This document shows positions 1-8,454 of a DNA stretch of 64,000 bases, piece after piece (within the stretch, counting starts at the first letter, position 1; each line of letters starts with the position of its first letter). The notes beneath the pieces were generated by a model, which ran no database searches, was not told the origin of the DNA, and worked only from the letters and a program-made list of their open reading frames with translations. A program made the position numbers and the translations under genes. The DNA comes from Streptomyces sp. NBC_00259 (GTDB lineage Bacteria > Actinomycetota > Actinomycetes > Streptomycetales > Streptomycetaceae), in assembly GCF_036181745.1 (NCBI RefSeq), contig NZ_CP108080.1, positions 6,885,501 to 6,949,500 of the forward strand, in the 5' to 3' direction.

Positions 1-1
1 C

Positions 2-481
2 GGGGAAGGGGGCGAGATCACCGCGCGGTTCCGGGCAGCGGACACTCCTGCGGACCTGGCCGACGAATCGGGGAACCGGACGAGTCATCTCGCCACGGGC
101 GCCTCGACGGGCGGGGAGTTCGGGCTGTACAGGGTCGAGTTGGCAGCGCGCTCGCCCGGGCCCAGTACGCACTTCCACCGGGCGATCTCGGAGTCGTTCT
201 TCATTCGCGCCGGGGAGGTGAACCTGTTCGACGGCGAGCGGTGGACGACCGCGCGCGCCGGGGACTTCGTCTACGTCCCGGTCGGCGGGCTGCACGCGTT
301 CAAGAACGACTCGGACGCTCTCGCTTCCATGCTGCTGCTGTTCGCGCCGGGTGCGCCGCGCGAGCAGTACTTCGAGCAGGTCGCGGAGATGGCGAGCAAG
401 GGCGGCGAGGAGTTCGCGGAGTTCCTCGTGCGGCGCGACTCGTTCTTCGTCGACACGAAGGGCGGGCCCGGCAGGGCCTGA
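2..481 (+). CDS. Cupin-domain protein, 5' end outside window
   Basis: The reading frame enters the window already open, so the true start lies upstream; 159 codons are visible. A single cupin barrel is recognisable: the first metal-binding motif contains HFHRAISESFF followed by a glycine turn (RAGEV), and the second is the short PVGGLHAF. The C-terminal part is helical and charged. Small stand-alone cupins of this kind can be sugar or antibiotic-modifying enzymes or ligand sensors, and nothing here picks one. The gene is convergent with the amidohydrolase that follows; a small hairpin (ACGGG/CCCGT arms at 483-487 and 495-499) lies just past the stop and may terminate transcription. Confidence 0.75.
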   Translation, partial: GEGGEITARFRAADTPADLADESGNRTSHLATGASTGGEFGLYRVELAARSPGPSTHFHRAISESFFIRAGEVNLFDGERWTTARAGDFVYVPVGGLHAFKNDSDALASMLLLFAPGAPREQYFEQVAEMASKGGEEFAEFLVRRDSFFVDTKGGPGRA

Positions 482-554
482 CACGGGTTTCACGCCCGTT
501 GCGGACCGCGTCAGGCTGCCCGGGCAACCACACTTCACCGTCGGGCGCTGCCCG

Positions 555-1337
555 TCAGATCGTGTCGACCAACTCCCCGAGGGCGGCGGCGAGTCGGGCC
601 AGCCCGGGGCCCGCGGGTCCGCCGGGCTCCTCCATGTAGACGTCCCGCCGGATCTCGATCATCAGGGCGCTGACCCGCGGGTCCTTCCCGTAGAACTCCA
701 GCGGTACGTAGGTGCCGGTGAAGGGGCTGTCGAGCCCGGTGCCGCCGAAGCCCGCGAACGCCCGCTCGGCGGCGGTGAGAAGCCCGGGCGGGGTGTGGAA
801 GGCGTCGGTCCCCAGGCAGATCGGCGGCCGGGGTCCGTCGCCGTGCAGCTCGTACGGGAGCGGCCGCGTGGGGTATGAGTGGACGTCGATGACGACGGCC
901 CGTCCCACCGCGTCGAGGCGGCCGGAGACGGCGGCCGTCATCGCGTCCGCGTACGGGTGGAAGTAGCGGTCGATCAGCGGCTGTGGGTCGGTGTCCGCCG
1001 GGCGGAGCGCTTCGCGGTGTGTGGTCCGGGTGTACACCGCGCCCATGCCGACGGCCAGCATCTCCTCCCGCTCGTCGGGGAACCGCTCGGGATCGACCAC
1101 CAGGCGCGAGAGCGAGTTGACGAACCGCCACGGCCTGGCATCGGCCACATCGGCAGCGTCGGCGGCCAGTTCGGCGGTGTGCGCGTCGGTGATGTGGTCG
1201 AGCTCGCGCCGCAACTCCTGGTCGTCCAACCGGATGCCGCGGCGCACCGGCTCGGGGATCACCCGCGAGGAGTGCGGGACGTGCAGGATCACGGGGGATT
1301 CAACGGCACCGGGGATGAGGTGGAACGAGTGGCTCAT
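555..1337 (-). CDS. N-formylglutamate amidohydrolase-like protein
   Basis: This 260-residue protein belongs to the N-formylglutamate amidohydrolase family, zinc enzymes that release formate from N-formylglutamate at the end of one histidine-degradation route; related members act on other N-acyl substrates. Family signs are HVPHSSRVIP near the N-terminus, a DxHTAELAAD segment, NSLSRLVVDPERFPDE in the middle and VIDVHSYPTRP, with EIRRDVYM near the end. I chose the ATG at 1335-1337 because GGAGG lies nine bases upstream; the in-frame ATG at 1344-1346 sits directly against that same GGAGG and is too close. No other hut gene is nearby, so the substrate stays open. Confidence 0.8.
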   Translation of the reverse strand: MSHSFHLIPGAVESPVILHVPHSSRVIPEPVRRGIRLDDQELRRELDHITDAHTAELAADAADVADARPWRFVNSLSRLVVDPERFPDEREEMLAVGMGAVYTRTTHREALRPADTDPQPLIDRYFHPYADAMTAAVSGRLDAVGRAVVIDVHSYPTRPLPYELHGDGPRPPICLGTDAFHTPPGLLTAAERAFAGFGGTGLDSPFTGTYVPLEFYGKDPRVSALMIEIRRDVYMEEPGGPAGPGLARLAAALGELVDTI

Positions 1338-1604
1338 GTCGGCCATCCTCCCTCCCTCTCTTCCGCTCGGGAGCGCGGGCCGGTCCCGAGCCGGTCGGCA
1401 GTGACCATGGGGACGCTCCTGCTGATCGCGTGGCTGTCCGCGCTCGGCCGGGCCGCGCTCGGCCGGGGCGAGCTCGGGCAACAGCGCGGGTTACGCCCTG
1501 GCATGGGCGGCTGCCCGCATGTGGGGCTCGTGGCTGCGGTCATGGTGGCGCGCCGCCCACCCCGGGTCGGGGCAACCCGGAGTGAGCGGCGCGTCGTGAC
1601 GAGG
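1338..1604. other. Gene-free stretch, 267 bp
   Basis: No convincing gene was found here. It holds the upstream region of the amidohydrolase and the 3' side of the next minus-strand gene. A 13-bp direct repeat reading GCGCTCGGCCGGG occurs twice around 1438-1468. Confidence 0.5.
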
Positions 1605-2408
1605 TCAGGCCCCCGGCGGTGCGTGCACGGGGCGGCCGTTGCCGCGGGTGAGGCGGTAGCCCCAGATACCGGCCAGTGAGGCGAGCACCGCACCGGCCGC
1701 CGTCCACAGCACGCGGGACGACCACCACCCGGAGGCCCAGCCGTCCTCGGGCTCGACCTCGCGTCCGGACGCGGGCACCAGTGGTGCGGAGAGCGTGCCG
1801 TCCACGGCGGCGGCGCCCCCGGAGTCGGCGGACGCGATCTCCAGTGCGGCGTCGACGGGCTCGCCCAGGTCCTCGGCGGGAGCGTCGACGACCGTCAGAC
1901 GGACGTAGTACACGCCGGGCAGCGGGTCGTTGGCCCACTCCTCCGACCACGCGCGGACGGTGCGCAGCGCACAGGACAGCTCGACGGACGCCGCCTGCGC
2001 CTGGGCGGTCCTCACGTCGCTGCCGTAGCGACAGGCCTGGTGGCGCCGCAGCCCGTCGTACACGTCGAGCCGCCAGGTGTGGGCGCCGTGCCGGGCCTCG
2101 GATCCCGGGAGCTTCACCGTGGCCCGTACCGTGGCCCGCTGTCCGGCATCGGCCGGGAACTGCCAGTACAGGTAGTCACCGGTCGAGGCCTGTGCCGTGG
2201 CCCGTTGTCCGGGTCGTACGACGGTGGCGGTACGGAACGACGTGCCGGCCTCGGTCGGAGCGGAGGCCTCCTCCGAAGCCGATCCCGAGGCCGATTCCGA
2301 AGCCGTTCCCGGGCTGGGAGTGGACGTCTCGGCGGCCGCGACGCCCGGGAACGTGAACAGCGCGGCGGCGGCGAGCAGCGCTCCGGTGAACGTGCGTACG
2401 GTACGCAT
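1605..2408 (-). CDS. Secreted, C-terminally membrane-anchored protein, partner of the VWA protein
   Basis: I do not recognise a named family. The 267-residue product starts with a clear signal peptide (cleavage likely after GVAAA, residue 26), then a Ser/Thr/Glu-rich linker. A beta-rich ectodomain follows with FRTATVVRPGQRATAQ and DYLYWQFPADAGQRA, resembling a PPC-like beta-sandwich. Near residue 230 there is one membrane segment and a short basic tail. Its ATG overlaps the stop codon of the upstream VWA gene as ATGA, so the two are translationally coupled and probably work together at the cell surface. The ectodomain looks distantly related to the C-terminal ectodomain of that partner, which has WYRVDLLPGQEL in the equivalent place. 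Confidence 0.7.
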   Translation of the reverse strand: MRTVRTFTGALLAAAALFTFPGVAAAETSTPSPGTASESASGSASEEASAPTEAGTSFRTATVVRPGQRATAQASTGDYLYWQFPADAGQRATVRATVKLPGSEARHGAHTWRLDVYDGLRRHQACRYGSDVRTAQAQAASVELSCALRTVRAWSEEWANDPLPGVYYVRLTVVDAPAEDLGEPVDAALEIASADSGGAAAVDGTLSAPLVPASGREVEPEDGWASGWWSSRVLWTAAGAVLASLAGIWGYRLTRGNGRPVHAPPGA

Positions 2409-3727
2409 CAGTTGGTCCTCCAGACGGCGACGCGCCAGCGCGAGATCCAGCCCCACAGCAGACCGGCCGCGAAGCCCGCGACCGTGAGCAGACCGATCAG
2501 CCACCAGCCCTGGCCGAGGCCGAGGAAGGCCACGTCGCCGGCGTCGCGGGGGCCGTCCACCACGTCGAGGGTGAGCTCGACGGGCAGACCGGGAGCGGTC
2601 TTGTCGGCCGCGGATGCCGGGGAGGAGAAGGAGTTGCTCACGCGCAGGCAGACCGTCTCGGCGGCGGGCTCGGCGTCGCCGACGTCATCGGCGTCCGCTT
2701 CCTCGATCTCGGGCTTGGAATGGCGCAGCCCTGTGGAGATGACGTCCGTACGCCCGTCTCCCGCCGCCTCGCCGCGTACGATCTCCCGTCCGCTCAGGGT
2801 CGAGGCGCGGAGCAGCACACCGTAGTCGCGGTTGACGGCACGGTCGGCGGCGATGCTCACCGAGGCCCGCAGTTCCTGCCCGGGCAGCAGGTCCACCCGG
2901 TACCAGCGGTGCTGGCCGATGGCCTCGCGGTCGGCGTAGAGGCCGGGCTTGAGGCGCGGGGCGGCCTCGCAGCGGTCGGTGCCCTGCGTGGCGACCGGAG
3001 TGACGACGGGTTCGGCCGCGCGGTCGACCAACTGGCTGACACGGTCCGACAGTTCGTCCTTGTGCTGCACGGAGGTGTACGTACCGCCCGTGGCCTCGGC
3101 GATGCACATCAGCTGGGCGCGCATCTTGGCGTTCGGGACCAGGCCGAGCGTGTCGATGGTGATGTTGATGCCCTTGGCCGCGATCTCACGCGCCACTTCG
3201 CACGGGTCGAGCGGGGCGCAGGTGTCCTCGCCGTCCGTGATGAGCACGATCCTGCGGGTGGCGCTGCCGCCGCCCTCCAGATCGTCCGCGGCACCCAGCA
3301 GCGCCGGTCCGATCGGGGTCCAGCCGGTCGGGGTCAGGGTGGCGACGGCCGTCTTCGCCTCGGTCCGGTCGAGTTCGCCGACCGGGTAGAGCTGCCGGGT
3401 GTCCTTGCAGCCCTGCTTGCGGTCCTTGCCGGGGTAGTCGGCGCCGAGCGTGCGGATGCCGAGCCTGACCTCTTCCGGCACCGCGTCCAGCACCTCGTTG
3501 AACGCCTGCTTGGCCGCGGACATCCGCGACTGGCCGTCGATGTCGCGGGCCCGCATCGAACCGCTGACGTCCAGGACGAGTTGAACCTTGGGTGGTTGCT
3601 TCGCGGCCTGCCCGTCGGCCGGGTCGTCGCCCGAGTCGGCGAAGGCGGCGGCGGGTACGAGACCGCCGGTCAAGGTGACCAGCAGCGCGCCGCAGAGCGC
3701 GGCTGCCAGTCGCTTTCTTATGATCAT
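2408..3727 (-). CDS. Secreted VWA-domain protein with C-terminal membrane anchor
   Basis: The 439-residue product has a signal peptide ending near AAAFA (residue 30), a von Willebrand factor A domain from about residue 47 to 235, a beta-sandwich ectodomain to about 395, and one C-terminal membrane segment (WWLIGLLTVAGFAAGLLWG). The metal-ion-dependent adhesion site is intact: DVSGSM supplies D53, S55 and S57, and the later ITDGEDTC supplies a further Asp. VWA domains bind a protein ligand through a coordinated divalent metal. The outward topology suggests a surface receptor or adhesin rather than a chelatase subunit. It is the first gene of a two-gene coupled unit. The start at 3727 is chosen because it begins a proper signal peptide. 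Confidence 0.82.
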   Translation of the reverse strand: MIIRKRLAAALCGALLVTLTGGLVPAAAFADSGDDPADGQAAKQPPKVQLVLDVSGSMRARDIDGQSRMSAAKQAFNEVLDAVPEEVRLGIRTLGADYPGKDRKQGCKDTRQLYPVGELDRTEAKTAVATLTPTGWTPIGPALLGAADDLEGGGSATRRIVLITDGEDTCAPLDPCEVAREIAAKGINITIDTLGLVPNAKMRAQLMCIAEATGGTYTSVQHKDELSDRVSQLVDRAAEPVVTPVATQGTDRCEAAPRLKPGLYADREAIGQHRWYRVDLLPGQELRASVSIAADRAVNRDYGVLLRASTLSGREIVRGEAAGDGRTDVISTGLRHSKPEIEEADADDVGDAEPAAETVCLRVSNSFSSPASAADKTAPGLPVELTLDVVDGPRDAGDVAFLGLGQGWWLIGLLTVAGFAAGLLWGWISRWRVAVWRTN

Positions 3728-3774
3728 CGCCGGATCATAGTGAGGGTGGGGAGCCCGGCCCAATTCGGCGGCGA

Positions 3775-3860
3775 CGTACGGCCGGACGTACGGCCGGGAC
3801 GGCGGCGAGGTACGGCCGGACGTACGGCCGCGACGGCGGCGGGGACGTACGGCCGGGGCG
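3775..3860. repeat. Tandem GTACGGCCG repeat block
   Basis: The decamer CGTACGGCCG, itself a fusion of two palindromes (CGTACG and CGGCCG), recurs five times with short GGCGGCG spacers in the gap upstream of the VWA gene. Its role is unknown. Confidence 0.7.
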
Positions 3861-3950
3861 GACGGAAGGTGCCGTCTGTCTCGATCCGGACGTTCTGAGC
3901 GTGCCGTCTCTCGGCCGGGCTGTGCGGGGCCTCCCGCCTCCTCCGGGGCC

Positions 3951-5564
3951 TCAGCCGGCGGCGGCCGGATCGACGAGCACGCCCGGGTTGAGGATGCCGG
4001 CGGGGTCGAGTGCCTGCTTCACTGCTCGGAGTGCGTGTGCGAACGGCTCCGGACGCTGGCGGTCGTACCCCGGCCGGTGATCGCGCCCGACGGCGTGATG
4101 ATGGGTGACGGTCGCGCCGTGATCGGTGAGGATCCGCATGGCCTCGGACTTGATCTCGTCCCACATCGCGACCTCGTCGCCGCGCCGCCCCGGGGCGATG
4201 ACGGTGAAGTACGGCGCGGGCCCGTCCGGATAGACGTGGGTGAAGCGGCAGTTGACGGTGCCCATGGTGCCCGTCACCTCCCGTACGACGTCCCCCAGCC
4301 GGCGGCGCACCGTCTCGTACAGATCGGGCGCACGGTCCCAGGTGCAGGCCGTCTCGAAGGTCTCGGTGACCACGCTCATCCGGGCGAGCGCATCGCGGAG
4401 GTAGGGCATCCGCAGGAACGCCGAGCGCCAGGTGCCGGCTGCGGCGTCCTCGGTGCCCGGGCCGGTCGGCGTGGGTGAGCCGCCGTGGTCACGGGCGAGG
4501 GTGACGAGTTCGGCGAGGCGCTCGCCGACGGGGGAGTGGGCCGACTCCACACCGAGGACGAGCACGCTCTCGCCGTCCCGCGCCACCCCTGCCAGAGCGG
4601 CCTCGCCGGGGTCCAGCAGCCGGCAGTTGGCCGGGTGCAGACCCGACTGTGCGATGGCGCGTACGGCGTCCATCGCGGCGTGGATGTCGCCGAACAGCAC
4701 CGTGGCCGACGCCTTGTGGCGCGGGCGGTCCTGCAGCCGCATCCACGCCTCGGTGATCACGCCGAGCGTGCCCTCGGACCCCAGGAACAGCCGGTCGGGG
4801 GACGGGCCCGCGCCCGAACCGGGCAGCCGCAGCGACTCGTTGATCCCGACCGGCGTCACCACGCGCAGCGATTCCACAAGGTCGTCGATGTGCGTGTACA
4901 GCGTGGCGTAGTGTCCGCCGGCCCGGGTGGCCAGCCATCCGCCGAGGGTGGAGAACTCGAAGCTCTGGGGGAAGTGGCGCAGGGTGAGTCCGTGCGGGCG
5001 CAGTTGTGCTTCGAGCGCGGGGCCCAGGGCGCCGGCCTGGATCCGGGCGGCCCGGCTGACCCGGTCGATCTCCAGCACCCGGTCCAGCCGGGAGAGATCC
5101 AGCGACACCACGCCACGGTGCCGGTCCTCGCGGTACTCGACCCCGCCGACGACCGAACTGCCCGCACCGTACGGCACGACGGCGACGTCCTCGTCCGCCG
5201 CCCAGCCGAGGATGTCGACCACATCCTGTTCGGTACGAGGATGGGCGACCTGGTCGGGCGCCGCCGAGAGGTCGCCGTTCAGGGCGCGGACCACGTCGCG
5301 GTACGCCTTGCCGTAGGTGTGCGCGGCCCGGTCCTCCGGAGCAGCGGACATCAGTGGGGCGAGGGCCGGGGGCGGCTCGACGCGCACCCTGGGCAGTTCG
5401 AGGTGGGCGATGTCGGGCACCGGCAGGGGGGTGGACGCCGAGCCCGGTACCAGGGCGCCGAGCGCCGTGCATTCGGCATCGGGCAGTGCCTGCGCCGCGG
5501 CGCCCCAGCCCCACCAGGAGCGGGAGGCGAGGGAGGCGGGCGGAGTGCTGGTGCTGTCGGTCAC
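3951..5564 (-). CDS. FAD-binding oxidase, alkyldihydroxyacetonephosphate synthase-like
   Basis: The 537-residue protein is a VAO-type flavoprotein. The FAD-binding PCMH domain is marked by VVPYGAGSSVVGGV and by FSTLGGWLATRAGGHY. The C-terminal cap ends with HHHAVGRDH, the His-rich motif of alkyl-DHAP synthases, then the usual DPAGILNPG terminus. Alkyl-DHAP synthase swaps an acyl for an alkyl chain in ether-lipid synthesis; bacterial relatives include other 2-hydroxyacid or lipid oxidases, so the substrate is inferred. It starts at GTG with GAGGGG nine bases upstream. It diverges from a TetR regulator, and the operator pair between them should control it. Confidence 0.8.
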   Translation of the reverse strand: MTDSTSTPPASLASRSWWGWGAAAQALPDAECTALGALVPGSASTPLPVPDIAHLELPRVRVEPPPALAPLMSAAPEDRAAHTYGKAYRDVVRALNGDLSAAPDQVAHPRTEQDVVDILGWAADEDVAVVPYGAGSSVVGGVEYREDRHRGVVSLDLSRLDRVLEIDRVSRAARIQAGALGPALEAQLRPHGLTLRHFPQSFEFSTLGGWLATRAGGHYATLYTHIDDLVESLRVVTPVGINESLRLPGSGAGPSPDRLFLGSEGTLGVITEAWMRLQDRPRHKASATVLFGDIHAAMDAVRAIAQSGLHPANCRLLDPGEAALAGVARDGESVLVLGVESAHSPVGERLAELVTLARDHGGSPTPTGPGTEDAAAGTWRSAFLRMPYLRDALARMSVVTETFETACTWDRAPDLYETVRRRLGDVVREVTGTMGTVNCRFTHVYPDGPAPYFTVIAPGRRGDEVAMWDEIKSEAMRILTDHGATVTHHHAVGRDHRPGYDRQRPEPFAHALRAVKQALDPAGILNPGVLVDPAAAG

Positions 5565-5579
5565 GCGATTCGACCCCTC

Positions 5580-5617
5580 GGTAATTTACCTCTTGGTAAG
5601 TTACCGCAACGTATAGT
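5580..5617. promoter_or_regulatory. Two TetR-type operators and -10 of the TetR gene
   Basis: Two 11-bp palindromes, GGTAATTTACC (5580-5590) and GGTAAGTTACC (5595-5605), sit four bases apart between the divergent flavoprotein and TetR genes. TATAGT at 5612-5617 lies only seven bases before the regulator ATG at 5625, which suggests a leaderless transcript. This arrangement is what an autoregulating TetR repressor needs. Confidence 0.8.
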
Positions 5618-5624
5618 CTTCTCC

Positions 5625-6416
5625 ATGACCACTGCAAGAGCTTCGGCGGCACCGGATCCGGCCGCCGTGGCACCGGCCGACGGCGACGAGCGGACCGGCG
5701 ACGAGCGGATCGACGACGAGCGGACCGTCGCCCGGCAGCCCGGCGGCGGGTACGCCGGTGCCCGGCAGACCGTTGCCCCGCAGGCCGGCGCCCCGCAGGG
5801 AGCTTCGTCGCGGAGCCGTGGCGCCGGCACCAAGGGCGTCCCGCGTGCCCGCCGCGAGGAGCAGATCGTGGCCGCGGCCCTGGAGGAGTTCGGCCGGCGC
5901 GGCCACGCCGCCGCGTCGATGGCCGCGATCGCCCGGCGCGTCGGCGTCACCAAGCCGATGCTGTACACGTACTTCGGCTCCAAGGACGGCCTCTACGCCG
6001 CCTGTCTGGAGCACATCGGCCCCCGCCTCCTTGCGGCGATCGAGACGGCCATGGCGACGAGTCCGTCCAGGGACCGGCTTCCCCAGGCCGTCCTCGCCGC
6101 GATCTTCGACACGCTGGAGGCCCAGCGGTACGCCTGGTTCGTGCTGTACGACCGGACCCTGCCGCCCGGCTCCGAACCGTGGCGCGCCGCACACCGCCAC
6201 CGTGAGGCCATCGACGATCTCGCGGCCGCCGGTACCGGCGCGCTGCTGCGCGGTCAGGGCAATGACGACGCACTCGACGCGGACGCGCTCAAGCAGGTGT
6301 GGACGGGCACGGTCAGCGCCCTGGTCGGCTGGTGGGTGTCCCAACCGGAACTGTCCGCGCATGACATGAGCGAACGGTGCACCCGGCTGCTTTCGGCGAT
6401 TCGAGACGGGGCCTGA
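5625..6416 (+). CDS. TetR-family transcriptional regulator
   Basis: The 263-residue protein has an unusually long, disordered N-terminal extension of about 70 residues rich in Asp, Arg, Gly and Ala, then a typical TetR helix-turn-helix: REEQIVAAALEEFGRRG, ASMAAIARRVGVTKPM and LYTYFGSKDGLY. The C-terminal ligand domain is all helical. It diverges from the alkyl-DHAP synthase-like oxidase, and the shared gap carries two GGTAAnTTACC palindromes, so it most likely represses itself and that oxidase in response to a lipid or hydrophobic ligand (inference). The ATG at 5625 directly follows a -10 box, so a shorter start inside the extension remains possible. Confidence 0.87.
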   Translation: MTTARASAAPDPAAVAPADGDERTGDERIDDERTVARQPGGGYAGARQTVAPQAGAPQGASSRSRGAGTKGVPRARREEQIVAAALEEFGRRGHAAASMAAIARRVGVTKPMLYTYFGSKDGLYAACLEHIGPRLLAAIETAMATSPSRDRLPQAVLAAIFDTLEAQRYAWFVLYDRTLPPGSEPWRAAHRHREAIDDLAAAGTGALLRGQGNDDALDADALKQVWTGTVSALVGWWVSQPELSAHDMSERCTRLLSAIRDGA

Positions 6417-6433
6417 GGGTCGCGCCGGGGGCA

Positions 6434-6462
6434 TTGACAAGCTGACGCATCGTCAGGAACGT
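6434..6462 (+). promoter_or_regulatory. Promoter of the GH5 gene with operator in the spacer
   Basis: TTGACA at 6434-6439 is followed after exactly 17 bases by GAACGT at 6457-6462. A palindrome with six-base arms, CTGACG-CAT-CGTCAG (6442-6456), fills the spacer. A repressor bound there would block polymerase. The predicted start site falls on or next to the ATG at 6470. Confidence 0.6.
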
Positions 6463-6469
6463 GGGGCGC

Positions 6470-8371
6470 ATGCCGACGATGCGCAAGCGTCTCATGGGTG
6501 TCCTGTTCCTCATCACCGTGTCCCTGGCCGTGGCGGGTGTGCCCACGGCCGCCGCTCCCGTGGCGGCCGGAACCGGGCCCGGGCACAGGAGCGGGCCCGC
6601 GCCCGGATCGCACTGGTTCGACGAACAGGCGGCCGCCTCCTTCACCGTCCAGGACGGCCGGTTCGTGGACGGACTCGGCCGCGAGGTCGTCCTGCGCGGA
6701 TACAACGTCTCGGGCGAGACCAAGCTGGAGGAGAACGGCGGCCTGCCCTTCGCCTCCGTCGCCGACGCCGAGAAGTCCGCGCAGGCGCTGCGCACGCTCG
6801 GAGGCGGCAATGCCGTGCGCTTTCTGCTGTCATGGGCGCACGCCGAGCCCGTACGCGGCCAGGTCGACCACGCCTACCTGGCTGCCGCCACCGCGCAGAT
6901 GAGGGCGTTCCTCACGGCCGGGATCCGCGTCTATCCGGACTTCCACCAGGACCTGTTCTCCCGGCACCTGTTCCACGAGGACAGCTGGTACACGGGGGAC
7001 GGAGCCCCCAAGTGGGTCGTCGACGCCGGGGGTTACCCTCGGGAATCGTGCGGGATCTGCCTCTTCTGGGGACAGAACATCACCCAGAACCAGGCCGTGA
7101 CGAGAGCGACGTACGACTTCTGGCACAACAAGGGCGGCATCCAGGACGCGTTCCTCACGACCGCGCAGACCACCATGGCCCACCTCGCCGGACATCTCAC
7201 CGCCGCCGAGTTCGCCGGCGTCGTCGGCTTCGACCCGTACAACGAGCCGCACGCGGGCTCCTACGACCCCGGTCAGACCAGCCGCGCCTGGGAGCGCGAC
7301 ATCCTCTGGCCCTTCTACGAGAGGTTCCGTGCCCGCATGGACGCGGCGGGCTGGCGCGACAAACCCGCCTTCGTGGAGCCGAATCTCTTCTGGAACGCCA
7401 ACCTGGACTTCCAGAAGCAGGAGGGCGGCCTCCTCGACGCGGGCCGCCTCGGTCCGAGGTACGTCTTCAACACGCACTTCTACGACCAGAAGGCGATCTC
7501 GGGCGTCTTCATGTGGGGCAAGGCGAAGGACGGCCAGTACGCGGGCGACTTCGGCACCGTCCGCGACCGGGCGTCCGCGACGGAAACGGCGGCCGTCGTC
7601 AGCGAGTTCGGTCATCCCCTCGGCGGAACGGTCGCCGACAAGGCCCCGACCGTCCTCAAGGCGATGTACCAGGCCCTCGACTCCCGTCTCCCCGGCGCCA
7701 CGTGGTGGTCGCGCCCGGAGGACTCGGGCCCCGTCCTGTCCGGCACCCAGTGGCAGTGGGACATCTACCACGGCCGCCACCACGAACCCATGAACGGCAA
7801 CCCCGACAAGGTCCTGACCGCCGCCGACGCCTGGAACGACGAGGACCTGTCGTCCGTACGCCTCGACGACACGGGCACACCGGTCCTCCGCCAGGACACC
7901 CGCCTCCTGGACCGCCTCTACCCGAGTGCCACGGCCGGCCGCGTCCTGGCCTTCACCTACGAGGACCGCTCCCGCGACGGCTCCACCACTCTCACATGGA
8001 ACCCGGTTCCGCCGTCCCTGCCGCGGGTCCGTGAACTCGTCGGCAGCGGTCAGTACGGACTGCTGCTGTGGCGCTCGGACGGCACTTTGGCCCCGACCGA
8101 ACTCCACCTCCCCGCCTCGTTCGACCCGGCGCGGACCACCGTGGTCTCGGACCTCGGCACGGTCCACGCGCCTCCGTCGTACGGCAACGGGACCCCGATC
8201 GCCGTGGCCCCCGAGCCCGGAGGAACGGGCAGCCGCCGCCTGCTCCTCACGGCACCGCGGACCGGCGGCCTGCACTACGCCCTGATCACCAACGGGTCGA
8301 CGGCCCCGTCCGAGGACCTTCTGCGCGGTGCGCGTGACGAACTGTCGGCTTGGGCCGCGACCAGGCGCTGA
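6470..8371 (+). CDS. Secreted GH5 glycosidase, endoglycosylceramidase-like
   Basis: The product is a 633-residue exported glycoside hydrolase of clan A, family 5, closest in pattern to endoglycosylceramidases, which cut the whole glycan from glycosphingolipids. A signal peptide covers about residues 1-32 (ending near PTAAA). The TIM barrel begins at RFVDGLGREVVLRGYNVSG. The acid/base Glu is in DPYNEPHAG (about E259) and the nucleophile in VVSEFGHPLG (about E379). A beta-sandwich domain forms the C-terminus. Bacterial relatives also act on plant or fungal glucosylated lipids, so the natural substrate is open. The gene has its own promoter with a repressor-type palindrome and is convergent with a GH16 enzyme. 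Confidence 0.82.
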   Translation: MPTMRKRLMGVLFLITVSLAVAGVPTAAAPVAAGTGPGHRSGPAPGSHWFDEQAAASFTVQDGRFVDGLGREVVLRGYNVSGETKLEENGGLPFASVADAEKSAQALRTLGGGNAVRFLLSWAHAEPVRGQVDHAYLAAATAQMRAFLTAGIRVYPDFHQDLFSRHLFHEDSWYTGDGAPKWVVDAGGYPRESCGICLFWGQNITQNQAVTRATYDFWHNKGGIQDAFLTTAQTTMAHLAGHLTAAEFAGVVGFDPYNEPHAGSYDPGQTSRAWERDILWPFYERFRARMDAAGWRDKPAFVEPNLFWNANLDFQKQEGGLLDAGRLGPRYVFNTHFYDQKAISGVFMWGKAKDGQYAGDFGTVRDRASATETAAVVSEFGHPLGGTVADKAPTVLKAMYQALDSRLPGATWWSRPEDSGPVLSGTQWQWDIYHGRHHEPMNGNPDKVLTAADAWNDEDLSSVRLDDTGTPVLRQDTRLLDRLYPSATAGRVLAFTYEDRSRDGSTTLTWNPVPPSLPRVRELVGSGQYGLLLWRSDGTLAPTELHLPASFDPARTTVVSDLGTVHAPPSYGNGTPIAVAPEPGGTGSRRLLLTAPRTGGLHYALITNGSTAPSEDLLRGARDELSAWAATRR

Positions 8372-8374
8372 GCC

Positions 8375-8436
8375 GCATCGGCCGGGGCTGCGGGCGTCCC
8401 GTGTGGGTGGGAGCGCCTTGAGCGCCCGGCCGATGC
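8375..8436. terminator. Bidirectional terminator hairpin between GH5 and GH16
   Basis: Perfect 12-bp arms, GCATCGGCCGGG (8375-8386) and CCCGGCCGATGC (8425-8436), flank a 38-base loop in the gap between two convergent genes. Confidence 0.6.
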
Positions 8437-8454
8437 CGGATGGGGAAGCCGGGG

